Origin: BJGV01 sp964194745
GTDB taxonomy: Bacteria; Pseudomonadota; Gammaproteobacteria; Burkholderiales; Nitrosomonadaceae
DNA length: 64,000 nucleotides
Direction of reading: 5' to 3'
NCBI GenBank assembly: GCA_965248035.1
Contig: OZ252054.1
Coordinates: 124,001 to 188,000 of the forward strand
The translations under genes were made by a program, and so were the position numbers. The notes beneath the pieces are model-generated. The model had not been told where the DNA came from. It did no database searches and saw only the letters and a list, made by a program, of their open reading frames with translations. Of this stretch, positions 17,787-25,952 are shown piece by piece; the first letter of the stretch is position 1; the number at the start of each line of letters is the position of its first letter.

Positions 17787-18608
17787 TCAAATCCCTCGCA
17801 ATAGTTCATTGATTCCAGTTTTTGCGCGGGTTTTTGCATCTACTTGTTTGACAATGACTGCGCAGTAAAGGCCATATTTTCCATCTGATGAGGGCAATGA
17901 GCCTGAAACCACCACTGAGCCTGGCGGAATCCGGCCATAGCTTACTTCGCTGGTCTCACGGTTATATATCTTGGTACTTTGACTAATATATACACCCATA
18001 GAAATCACTGAGTTTTCTCCAACGAGCACGCCTTCTACAATCTCAGAGCGCGCACCAATAAAGCAGTTATCCTCAATAATAGTTGGATTGGCCTGTACTG
18101 GTTCAAGCACGCCGCCAATACCAACTCCACCTGACAAATGTACATTCTTACCAATTTGAGCACAGGAGCCAACTGTAGCCCAGGTATCAACCATTGTGCC
18201 CTCATCAACATAAGCGCCTATATTGACGTATGATGGCATCAGTACAACATTGCTGGCGATGAAAGAGCCTTTCCGCACGGCTGCAGGTGGGACTACACGG
18301 AATCCACCGTTACGAAAATCTTTAGAACTGAAATCCGCAAATTTTGATGGTATTTTATCAAAGTAGTTTGAAAATCCTCCCTTGATAAAGCAGTTATCTT
18401 CCATGCGAAAAGAAAGCAGCACAGCTTTTTTTATCCATTGATGTGTGACCCATTTACCGTTGTTTTTTTCCGCTATACGTAACTCACCAGTATTGAGCAT
18501 ATCTAATACTTGGTTGATAGACTCTTTCATTTTTGCCTCGACATTACGCGGCGTAATATTCGCACGATATTCAAATGCCTTTTCGATAGTGGTTTGCAGC
18601 TGTTCCAT
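17787..18608 (-). CDS. dapD: Tetrahydrodipicolinate N-succinyltransferase
   Basis: A trimeric left-handed beta-helix enzyme that succinylates tetrahydrodipicolinate. At 273 residues it is the normal size. Hexapeptide-repeat segments (YVNIGAYVDEGTMVDTWATV, NVHLSGGVGIGGVLEPVQ, NCFIGARSEIVEGVLVGENS) fill residues 110-220. The N-terminus contains MEQLQTTIEKAFEYRANITP. The start is preceded by AAGGAG four nucleotides away. Lies between dapC and dapE in the same operon. Confidence 0.97.
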   Translation of the reverse strand: MEQLQTTIEKAFEYRANITPRNVEAKMKESINQVLDMLNTGELRIAEKNNGKWVTHQWIKKAVLLSFRMEDNCFIKGGFSNYFDKIPSKFADFSSKDFRNGGFRVVPPAAVRKGSFIASNVVLMPSYVNIGAYVDEGTMVDTWATVGSCAQIGKNVHLSGGVGIGGVLEPVQANPTIIEDNCFIGARSEIVEGVLVGENSVISMGVYISQSTKIYNRETSEVSYGRIPPGSVVVSGSLPSSDGKYGLYCAVIVKQVDAKTRAKTGINELLRGI

Positions 18609-18672
18609 AGTTCTCCTTAAGGATTTTTCTAAATAACAAAATTTGCAACATTTCTGATTACAGTTTACCTAC

Positions 18673-19875
18673 TTACTTCTTTAATGATGTGCTACACCAT
18701 GTTTTTATCCTCTTAGATGCTTCAACACACTCGAATAAAGGTGCAACCAGAGCCATGCGGACAAAATTCTTGCCAGGATTGATGCCGTTTGCTTCCCGTG
18801 CAAGATAACTACCAGGTAATACGGTAACATTATAATCTTGATATAGCTGTCGTGCGAAATCGGTATCGTTAATCGGCGTCTTTGCCCACAAGTAGAAAGT
18901 AGCTTCAGGTATCGGTGCTTGAATGTATCCGGTCAACAATGCGGCCACTGCAGTAAATTTTTCCCGGTACAAATGACGGTTCTCATAAACATGAGATTCC
19001 TCTTTCCACGCTGCTTCACTTGCTACCTGCACTGCTGGGTTCATTGCACTACCATGGTAAGTACGATAAAGTAAAAATTGTTTTAGTATGCTAGTATCTC
19101 CTGCAACAAAGCCAGAACGCATCCCAGGCACGTTGGAACGCTTCGACAAACTACCAAATACTACTAGTCTAGGGAAACTTTTACGACCTAAGCGATGAGC
19201 CGCTTCTAAAGCACCAAGTGGCGGATTATTCTCATCTGAATATATTTCAGAATAGCATTCGTCAGCAGCAATGATAAACTCATAATGATCTGAAAGAGAA
19301 AATAGTTTTTGCCACTCATCCATCGACATCACTTTGCCAGATGGATTTCCGGGAGAGCAGACGTATACTAGTTGCGTATGCGACCAAACATCATCAGGCA
19401 ATTGTGTATAGTCAGGTGTGAAATTGTTTTCAGGTAAGGAGTTAAGAAAATACGGTGTAGCACCAGCTAGAAGAGCTGCCCCTTCATAGATCTGGTAGAA
19501 CGGATTGGGGCAAACCACCGCCACCTTATCACAGGATAGATCAATAACTGTTTGGGCGAAAGAGAACAGAGCTTCACGGCTTCCATTTACGGGCATAATC
19601 TCCGTATCAGAGTCTATGGTAGACAAATTATAACGACGTATTAACCATGCAGCGATGCTTGCACGTAACGATTTGTCTCCAAGTGTTGCGGGATAATTTG
19701 CCAGTTTATCAAGGCCTTCTATCAAGGCTAGGCGGATGAAGTCAGGCGTTGGATGTTTTGGTTCGCCTATATGAAGGCTGATGGGTGAAAAGGCCGGGTT
19801 AGGAGTAATCCCTGAGTAAAGCTTATTAAGCTTGTGAAAGGGATAAGGTTGTAGGCGATTGAGATTTGGATTCAC
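18673..19875 (-). CDS. dapC: Succinyldiaminopimelate transaminase
   Basis: A fold-type I PLP aminotransferase of 400 residues, making N-succinyl-LL-diaminopimelate. The N-terminus (LNRLQPYPFHKLNKLYSGI) and ISLHIGEPKHPTPDFI are typical of betaproteobacterial DapC. Further marks are VCSPGNPSGKVM, ADECYSEIYSDE and the PLP lysine in VFGSLSKRSNVPGMRSGFV. It starts with GTG at 19875 without a strong ribosome site. First gene of the dapCDE cluster, with 64 nt before dapD. Confidence 0.93.
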   Translation of the reverse strand: MNPNLNRLQPYPFHKLNKLYSGITPNPAFSPISLHIGEPKHPTPDFIRLALIEGLDKLANYPATLGDKSLRASIAAWLIRRYNLSTIDSDTEIMPVNGSREALFSFAQTVIDLSCDKVAVVCPNPFYQIYEGAALLAGATPYFLNSLPENNFTPDYTQLPDDVWSHTQLVYVCSPGNPSGKVMSMDEWQKLFSLSDHYEFIIAADECYSEIYSDENNPPLGALEAAHRLGRKSFPRLVVFGSLSKRSNVPGMRSGFVAGDTSILKQFLLYRTYHGSAMNPAVQVASEAAWKEESHVYENRHLYREKFTAVAALLTGYIQAPIPEATFYLWAKTPINDTDFARQLYQDYNVTVLPGSYLAREANGINPGKNFVRMALVAPLFECVEASKRIKTWCSTSLKK

Positions 19876-20382
19876 TTTTATAGGGAGAGCTAGACATCAA
19901 GTCATACCCACCCTTTTTCCAAGGTTGCTTCACTTAATTGAGGTCAAATTATAATGAATGGATAAGATGTAAACCACAAAAAAAGAAAAATATCTTTATG
20001 CTGGCGATACTGCAAAAAAATATAAATTTACTATCTGAGATCTAGCGCAATATCCCTTTCATTTACTAGGGTAGACCAATTTCAATTGTAATTTTCTATC
20101 TTATCACTTTGTTATCTCAAGCAGTCTCAAGCACCGAATATGCCCATTCCAAATAACTAGCCCCTAGAAATAAAGCATTTCAAAAGTTTTCTATACGTTC
20201 TTTTGGCTATATAACAGTTTGAATAGACTAAAGTAGAGTCTTGGCTTTGGCTTAGTCAGGCCAAAATACTCAAAGATTAAAGCTTTTACCATTTTAGCCG
20301 AAAGGCTAAAGTTTTTACCATTTCAGCCGAAAATTAAGGGTCGGGTTGATAACCTTTTCAGCATGGCAAACTAGGGTTACAT
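19876..20382. other. Intergenic region with a 26-bp direct repeat
   Basis: About 500 bp between divergent dapC and the REC-GGDEF-EAL pseudogene. The only structure I see is a tandem pair at 20278-20303 and 20307-20332 (unit TAAAGCTTTTACCATTTTAG + CCGAAA, 2 mismatches, 29-bp period). This could be a regulator-binding site just upstream of the c-di-GMP gene. Confidence 0.5.
20278..20332 (+). repeat. Tandem 26-bp repeat upstream of c-di-GMP gene
   Basis: Two 26-nt copies differ at two positions and are joined by GGC. They end about 50 nt before the start codon of the response-regulator gene, a position compatible with an operator or a small leader structure. Confidence 0.6.
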
Positions 20383-21604
20383 ATGAAAGTGTTAATGGTT
20401 GAGGATTCAGAGGATGACGCATGTCTCCTATGCGCAGAGCTTACTAACGCCGGGAATGACCTAACATATAAGCGTGTTGAATGTGATTTAGAGATGCAAG
20501 CTGCCTTAGAGGAATCTGATTGGGATATCATTATTGCTGATCATTCCATGCCATCCTTCAACTCCATTGATGCGCTAGATGTATTAAAGAAAAGTGGTAA
20601 AGATATTCCGTTCATAATTTACTCCAATGTCATTAGCGAACAAATGGTAGTTTCTGCCATGAGTCACGGAGCGCACGATTATATATTTAAGGGAAATTTT
20701 CCCCGCTTGCTCCCATCTATAGTGCGCGAGATGAAAAATGCGAATATCCGTCGTGCTAAACAGGAAGCTGACAGCCATATTTATCAATTGGCCTACTTTG
20801 ATGAACTGACTGGTCTTCCTAAGCTCAATCTGTTTTGTGAAAAATCATCATTAATACTACCGGGATTGGTGGATTCTAGGAATACCCCCACAATTGCAGC
20901 AATGTATTCTATCTATATGAATCATCTGATGCGAATTAACAATACATTATGGGTACGCGGTAGGTGATACATTAATTCAGCAGTTAGCATATCGACTCAG
21001 TGATTGTGTGGAAGATAGCTGTTTATTGGCTCGAATCGGAGGTAACAAGTTTGCGTTTTTTAAGCGTAATATAAGTGACCACGGTGAAATTCAGAAATTT
21101 GCAGACCGCATTATGGAATCCATTACTTCTCCATTTATTATTGATAGGCTGGAGTTTTATGTCACTCTAAGTATTGGAATATCTGCTTACCTGGATGGTG
21201 GTAATGATGCGTCAACGCTATTAGGAAACGCTGAAAGCGCTAGATCCCTTGCCAAAAAGTCATACGAAAATAACTGTATGTATTACATTAAGGAAATGGG
21301 TGAGGCCTCTTCCAAGCGCTTAGTGCTGGAGACTTCGTTACGTAAAGCAGTGGAAAGAGGAGAAATGTTGCTGCAGTATCAACCAGTTATTGACTTAAAA
21401 ACAGGAAATTTTATTGCGGCGGAAGCATTAGTGCGTTGGAACCATCCTGAATTTGGGTTGCTTCCTCCCGATAAATTTATTCCGCTTGCAGATGAAACTG
21501 GACTCATTATCAAAATTGGAGAATGGGTACTGTATCAAGCGTGTAAACAAGCGAAAAAGTGGCATGATACATCATATGGTCCATTATCAGTTCTAGTTAA
21601 TGTT
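20383..21604 (+). pseudogene. REC-GGDEF-EAL protein, frameshifted and truncated by element A copy 1
   Basis: A response-regulator receiver domain (residues 1-120; IIIADHSMP holds the phosphoacceptor region) is followed by a GGDEF domain and the first part of an EAL domain (LQYQPVIDL, AAEALVRWNHPEFG). The reading frame breaks near 20945: the first frame ends at 20967, while the homology resumes in another frame as YGYAVGDTLIQQLAYRL. The GGDEF signature reads GGNKF, so cyclase activity was probably already lost. At 21605, in the codons after SVLVNV, the sequence becomes the terminal repeat of element A copy 1, and the rest of the EAL domain is absent from the window. Confidence 0.85.
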
Positions 21605-21780
21605 GGGATTTATGTAGTTGTTACCGGACTGCCATGTAACGGGGTAATCTGTTTGGCTAACTCAAATGTTCGCTGTTTCAGCGTGGAAAGCAGGTTGTCA
21701 TAGGCATCGGTATTGGCGAGGAGGCAGGCTGTGAGACCAGTCACCTCCCCGGACTCAATCTTGAGAGGGCCGTTGATAGA

Positions 21781-22659
21781 TTAACTGCTCCAACACGGCG
21801 CAGTAGATTTTCCCTGCCTTATCGGTAAGGATTTCCTCAATGAGAGATTGCATTCCTTGAAAATCCGATCTCTGGTCAGCTCACAATATTTGGGCTCTTT
21901 CTCAAGACCAATGGCTTGCCGACCATGTCGGATCGCTTCTATCATAGTAGTGCCCATAGTAGTGCCCGATCCGACAAACGGATCAAACACCGTGTCCCCG
22001 ATAAACGAGAATATCTTGATGCAGCGTTTCGGCAGTTCTCTTGGAAATGGGGTCTCATGACCAATCCGTTTCCTGCTCTCTCCATTGAATGACCATGACC
22101 CCAACGACCATTCCTTAAATTCCTCGGCGCTAATATCGTTGTTTCCAGGGCGCTCACGTTTCCACGTATCTTTATAGAGCACAATAATGGTTTCCACAGG
22201 GGCAATGACATGAGGGGCGCTGGCTGACTTCCAACTCCCCCATGCCGTGCGACGGGAGATATTGCCTTCATTCCACAGAATAGTCGCATGATAGCACCAC
22301 CCGGCCTCCATTGCTAATCGCGTGATGTCTGCTGAAAGCGGTTGCTTGCCATTCTTGTTTTTATCCAGCGAGACATTGACGCATAAGCGACCGGTCGATT
22401 TCGTCCAATGAAAACAATTCGTCAGCCACTGTTTAGAAAAGTTCAAATAGGCGTCGTAGGGCAATGAATCATCTTGTTGGGCACCAGAATATGCTTTGCC
22501 AACGTTATAGGGGGGAGAGGTCACAATTAAATCCACGCTTTCTCTCGTGATCGAAGCACGGAGTGTGGCGTCTCCCTGGATCAAGCGGTGAACGAGTGGG
22601 GAGTGAGCAAAAAGCACATCCACAGCCGAATCCAAGAGGCCGGTCCCTACGGCGCTCAT
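21781..22659 (-). CDS. DNA methyltransferase (N4-cytosine/N6-adenine, beta-type order), element A copy 1
   Basis: A 292-residue SAM-dependent DNA methyltransferase. The catalytic TSPPYNVGK motif lies near residue 48 and the SAM-binding FDPFVGSGTT near 240, in the order of beta-class enzymes; TSPPY favours N4-cytosine. Relative to the other copy it has a 12-bp tandem duplication (codons GTTM repeated) directly after the FxGSGTT loop, and T for A at HE(T/A)PFPRE. The insertion sits next to the cofactor loop and may impair activity. Its ATG overlaps the transposase stop (ATGA). No active partner nuclease is visible in the element. Confidence 0.85.
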   Translation of the reverse strand: MSAVGTGLLDSAVDVLFAHSPLVHRLIQGDATLRASITRESVDLIVTSPPYNVGKAYSGAQQDDSLPYDAYLNFSKQWLTNCFHWTKSTGRLCVNVSLDKNKNGKQPLSADITRLAMEAGWCYHATILWNEGNISRRTAWGSWKSASAPHVIAPVETIIVLYKDTWKRERPGNNDISAEEFKEWSLGSWSFNGESRKRIGHETPFPRELPKRCIKIFSFIGDTVFDPFVGSGTTMGTTMIEAIRHGRQAIGLEKEPKYCELTRDRIFKECNLSLRKSLPIRQGKSTAPCWSS

Positions 22660-23550
22660 TGGACAAGCCCCTGATACGTTAAGCGTTTGCCAATGGCCGC
22701 ATCACAGACGCTTTCAATGCGGTGCATGGTCTCCCGGCCACAACGTCCTTCATTGAGCCTGAACGAAAATTCATGAATATAACGCGATAAATGCTTGACG
22801 GATACTTGATGGAATGTGCCGTTCAGTCCACGTTTTAAGACCGCCCAAACGCTCTCAATGCCAATGGTTTACGGCTTGGTGCTGATAGCCTTTACGCTCA
22901 ATGCCTCGATAGGCGGCATGGTCATCCGTATAGAGCGTGCTGCCTATTTCTATCGCCTCTTGAATCTCCGTCCACAGCGTAAGCCGATCCGTCGCAGGCA
23001 CTGGCAGGGCCACGGTCTTGCCACCACGCTCCCTCATGCCGAGGACGGGTTGTTTGCCAACTGTCCCGGCTTTCGGTTTATCCCCTTTCTTCCAGTGCTT
23101 GTTCCGTTCTTTCCCGCCCACATACGTTTCGTCGATTTCTACGATTCCTGAGAGACGGGTAAGATCGCCACGGCAAGCCTCTCGAATCCGATGCAACGCA
23201 AACCAGGCGGACTTATACGTGACCCCAATTTCTTTGCTTAATTGCATAGCGCTAATGCTCTTTCGAGAAGTCATGACGGTGTAAATGGCATAGAGCCATT
23301 TGTGAAGTCGAATGTGTGATTTTTCAAAAATGGAACCGGTCCGAACACTAAAATGCTTGCCGCATCCTCGACAGTCATACATCCCTTTTCGTTTTCCCGA
23401 TCTTGTATAGACCGATAGGCTTTGACATGTCGGGCAAGACACACCATATTTCCAGCGACGATCCTCAAGGTACTGTCGTGCGGTTTCCTCGTCAGGAAAC
23501 ATTTCCATCAACTGGTAGACACTGATTGCAGTATTGATCTTATAAGGCAT
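22656..23550 (-). pseudogene. IS1595/ISXO2-like transposase, frameshifted (copy 1)
   Basis: The frame opens MPYKINTAISVYQLMEMFP after AGGAGG and carries the N-terminal zinc ribbon (CPTCQS...CRGCGKHF), the helix-turn-helix and two catalytic aspartates (EIDETYVGG and YTDDHAAYRG). After HQAVNH the expected block before the catalytic glutamate is missing; the next homologous sequence, GIESVWAVLKRGLNGTFHQ, is in another frame. So about a dozen codons are lost with a frameshift, leaving a 231-residue product without the third catalytic residue. The identical lesion occurs in copy 2. Confidence 0.85.
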
Positions 23551-23616
23551 GGCATCCTCCTCTCATGATAAGAGAATTATACCACAATATTTTCCGGTGT
23601 AAAGTATATAGTTCCC

Positions 23617-23970
23617 AGAGTAAATAGGGTTTCATCGCTCCTCCAAAACTCTGTGGTATTGGCCACCAGGTTAGTGTCATCAAAGTGTAAGATTATTATC
23701 TACATAACGGGTAACCGTGGAGAAGCTTGAGGTTAAAACTTGTCTCTGAGCGTTCGCTTTGAATCGGCTTATTGACGAACTGATCAAAAACTTTTGTTGA
23801 CATAATTACACCGTATATAGTAAATAGTTATCGATATCGATTAATTATTAACGATATTAAATAAGTATTTTGAATCGACTACTTGATGACCTGATCAAAG
23901 TTTCTGTTGACATAATTACACATCATATAGTAAATAGTAATCGAAACCGATTAATTATTATAGATACTAT
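23617..23970. other. Non-coding stretch with duplicated promoter/operator block
   Basis: No gene in 23617-23757. From 23758 two copies of a 110-bp unit precede the small HTH gene. The missing remainder of the EAL gene cut at 21604 is not found here. Confidence 0.6.
23758..23970 (+). repeat. 110-bp tandem duplication of a promoter/operator region
   Basis: Unit 1 begins at 23758 and unit 2 at 23868, both with TTTGAATCG. Each contains TTGACATAATTACA (23797 and 23907), a TATAG-type AT tract and a dyad around ATCGATATCGAT or its diverged form, followed by TTAATTATTA. The second unit ends at the start codon of the HTH gene. Likely duplicated promoter with operator dyads, perhaps autoregulated by the HTH protein. 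Confidence 0.7.
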
Positions 23971-24216
23971 ATGATTTCATGTCACCTTTCTACCATTTTG
24001 GGTGCCAAGCGCCTCAAAGTTTCCGATGTATGTCGTGGCACGGGCATCGCTCGCGCCACACTGGATCGATATTACTATGACAGGGTGAACAGTTTTGACC
24101 GCGAGGTCTTGACTAAGCTATGTAGATTTCTCGAAGTCAAACCGAGCGATCTACTAGTTTTAGTAGAACAAGGCGAATTTTTTGGCACTCATGACCAGTC
24201 CAAAGGCAAATCGTGA
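23971..24216 (+). CDS. Small XRE/Cro-type HTH regulator
   Basis: An 81-residue protein almost entirely made of a helix-turn-helix domain: LKVSDVCRGTGIARATLDRY followed by VLTKLCRFLEVKPSDLLVL matches the short Cro/CI-like regulators, usually with a YY-containing recognition helix. The start ATG at 23971 has no Shine-Dalgarno and sits right after the second promoter/operator repeat, so initiation may be close to leaderless. No phage genes adjoin it. It may be a stand-alone repressor or a remnant of a lost mobile element. Confidence 0.75.
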   Translation: MISCHLSTILGAKRLKVSDVCRGTGIARATLDRYYYDRVNSFDREVLTKLCRFLEVKPSDLLVLVEQGEFFGTHDQSKGKS

Positions 24217-24435
24217 CTAAGTGGGAACTCAAGTTGCTGTTGGATGCACAGGCGCTCAAGCGAGTTCAAATTCACTTTGACGTAATGTTCCTAGATTACA
24301 TGATTATTGCTAACGGGAAGCCGTTGGAAGGATGAATGAAAATTACGCCATGAAAAACTATTGTTAATTTTAATGCTGGTTTCTGTAAGTACTCGTGCGA
24401 TGGTAAAATGGACTAGTGTGGGAGTGGTATAAGTA

Positions 24436-25137
24436 ATGAAAAAATGGGTTTTATTTATAGCCACCATATTGTCGCTATGCAGTAGTGTTGCCAGAGCAGG
24501 TGATCTCGAAGATGCAGTAGAGGCATATCAAAAAGGTAACTATGCTCAAGTCCTAGAATTACTCCACCCATTATCCGCTCAAGGAATTGCAACCGCACAA
24601 AATTATCTTGGTTGGATGTATGACCAAGGCAAAGGCGTAACCCAGGACTATCAGGAAGCAGCGAAATGGTATCGTCTGGCTGCGGAGCAAGGGTACGCGG
24701 CTGCACAAAATAATATTGGTTTTATTTATCACATGGGTAAAGGTGTAACCCAGGACTATAAGGAAGCAGTGAAATGGTATCGTCTAGCTGCGAAGAAAAG
24801 GATTGCAAACGCGCAAAATAATCTTGGTTGGATGTATGACCAAGGCAAAGGCGTAACCCAGGACTATAAGGAAGCAATAAAATGGTATCGTCTGGCTGCG
24901 GAGCAAGGGTACGCGACTGCACAGAATAATCTTGGTGTGATGTATGTTATGGGTAAAGGTGTAACCCAAGACTATGTTCGTGCGGGCATGTGGTTTAACC
25001 TTGCTGCTAGTAAAGGGGACAAAAATGCAAAAGAGAGTCTAGATAGGATGGCTAAAGGGATGAACCCTTCTCAAATTGTCGATGCGCAAAGGATGGCGCA
25101 AGATTGCGAAAAGAAAAATTATAAGAACTGCGAATAA
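24436..25137 (+). CDS. Secreted Sel1-repeat protein
   Basis: A 233-residue protein with a Sec signal peptide (residues 1-21, ending VARAG) and a run of four to five Sel1-like repeats (each about 36 residues, with A-Q-N-x-L-G-x-MY-x-GKGV-x-QDY pattern) from about 50 to 210. Sel1 proteins act as periplasmic or extracytoplasmic adaptors; no partner can be inferred. The repeats are very similar at DNA level (GGCGTAACCCAGGACTAT recurs), implying recent internal duplication. The gene has its own short leader, with no operon partner. Confidence 0.85.
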   Translation: MKKWVLFIATILSLCSSVARAGDLEDAVEAYQKGNYAQVLELLHPLSAQGIATAQNYLGWMYDQGKGVTQDYQEAAKWYRLAAEQGYAAAQNNIGFIYHMGKGVTQDYKEAVKWYRLAAKKRIANAQNNLGWMYDQGKGVTQDYKEAIKWYRLAAEQGYATAQNNLGVMYVMGKGVTQDYVRAGMWFNLAASKGDKNAKESLDRMAKGMNPSQIVDAQRMAQDCEKKNYKNCE

Positions 25138-25161
25138 TATTAACGGCTGTGCAATTACTCT

Positions 25162-25611
25162 TTAGCTCGAACAAAGATCCGAATTGATAAGATATTGTAT
25201 TGCTGGAATTAACTTTAACCAGTGATCTAATAAAGTTCTAGCATTCTCGCCAAGCACCTCAGACATAGACTCGCTGTTGCCTATATTGACGTTCAATCGA
25301 GGATCACCATACCGTTGCTGGTCACTTCATTCAGCATACCAAGTCGCAGCTCACTACTTTGAATTTGATCGCGCGAGGGGATAGTTTTTTACAACGTTAT
25401 TTGCCTCCTCTGTTGCTTCTGCCAACATATTATCAATCCAAAGCTGCTTTAGCTCTTGGTGTTCCTCACCCAATGACATTAACCACTTATTTAATGTTCG
25501 CCTGGAAATACCATGCCTTACGGCTATTTCCTCCAAGGTATGATTCTTGAGGATACTTTTTTTCGTATCTTCAAGAATAAGCCGTTTACGATCTAGGGGG
25601 ATTAGAGCCAT
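25162..25611 (-). pseudogene. Phage terminase small-subunit-like HTH protein, nonsense-disrupted
   Basis: The ATG at 25611 follows a strong AGGAGGTTAAATA leader and opens an HTH region (LEEIAVRHGISRRTLNKWL) and the downstream LWIDNMLAEATEEANN helix, resembling the Sf6-type terminase small subunit family. The frame stops at 25354-25356 after LARSNSK, but the same frame continues past TAG, TGA and a further TGA as AATWYAE and then QRYGDPRLNVNIG to a stop at 25162. That is the expected C-terminal pattern (W-A-x-x-x-Y-G-D) of this family. So it is a phage-derived gene killed by three stop codons. Family assignment is from pattern memory. Confidence 0.55.
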
Positions 25612-25711
25612 TATTTAACCTCCTCGTCACACATTCCATACCTGATTTCAGAACTGCTTCTACACTATTACGCTCTGTTAGAGCAGTGCCAACAGAATAA
25701 TCAATCTTCAT
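25586..25711 (-). CDS. 41-residue ORF overlapping the terminase-like start
   Basis: ATG at 25711 opens MKIDYSVGTALTERNSVEAV and runs 41 codons, overlapping the beginning of the terminase-like gene in another frame. The surrounding 140 bp is repeated at 30341-30484, where this ORF is broken. It could be a leader peptide or merely a chance frame in a conserved regulatory region; no family is recognised. Confidence 0.3.
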   Translation of the reverse strand: MKIDYSVGTALTERNSVEAVLKSGMECVTRRLNNGSNPPRS

Positions 25712-25752
25712 AAAATCTTCTGTGAGAAAACACACATTTTTGGGTAAATACT
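25612..25752 (-). repeat. Duplicated 140-bp leader, copy 1
   Basis: Closely matches 30341-30484. Shared blocks include the AGGAGGTTAAATA ribosome site, TCAGGTATGGAATGT, GATTGATTATTCT and TGTGTGTTTT. Each copy lies directly upstream of a different small gene on the minus strand. Confidence 0.75.
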
Positions 25753-25952
25753 AAGGAGGGCATTTGCTGCGATTTGCAAAAGGGCTGGATGCGGTCATCC
25801 ACAAAAGTCTGATTTGTACTAAAAACAGTCATTAGCGACTTAGTTAGAGAGCCAAAAAGAGGAGAGGGGGAAAGAAGATATGGAAACCGTGGTAGCCAAA
25901 TACATATGGCTCACTTTTGTAGCTCGGTTAACACTTTCCAGTGTCGAACATG

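Larger units (their letters stand above)
21605..23616 (-). mobile_element. IS1595-family element A, copy 1 (defective, carries DNA methyltransferase)
   Basis: A 2012-bp unit that is nearly identical, in inverted orientation, to 46128-48127. Its limits are where the two copies stop matching. The ends are imperfect inverted repeats: GGGAACTATATACTTTACAC (transposase end) and GGGATTTATGTAGTTGTTAC, 17 of 24 positions alike when CGGA is included. The content is a frameshifted IS1595-type transposase and an overlapping DNA methyltransferase, then a short third ORF remnant. The 8-bp flanks (TTAATGTT left, AGAGTAAA right) do not match, so no target duplication remains. It is 12 bp longer than copy 2 because of one in-frame duplication in the methylase. 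Confidence 0.85.

Noticed and set aside
21597..23624. Target-site duplication for element A
   Set aside because: The 8-bp flanks of both copies were compared directly and after exchange between copies; none match.
24454..25000. Minus-strand ORFs in the Sel1 gene with internal repeats
   Set aside because: They are antisense reflections of the Sel1 codon repeats.
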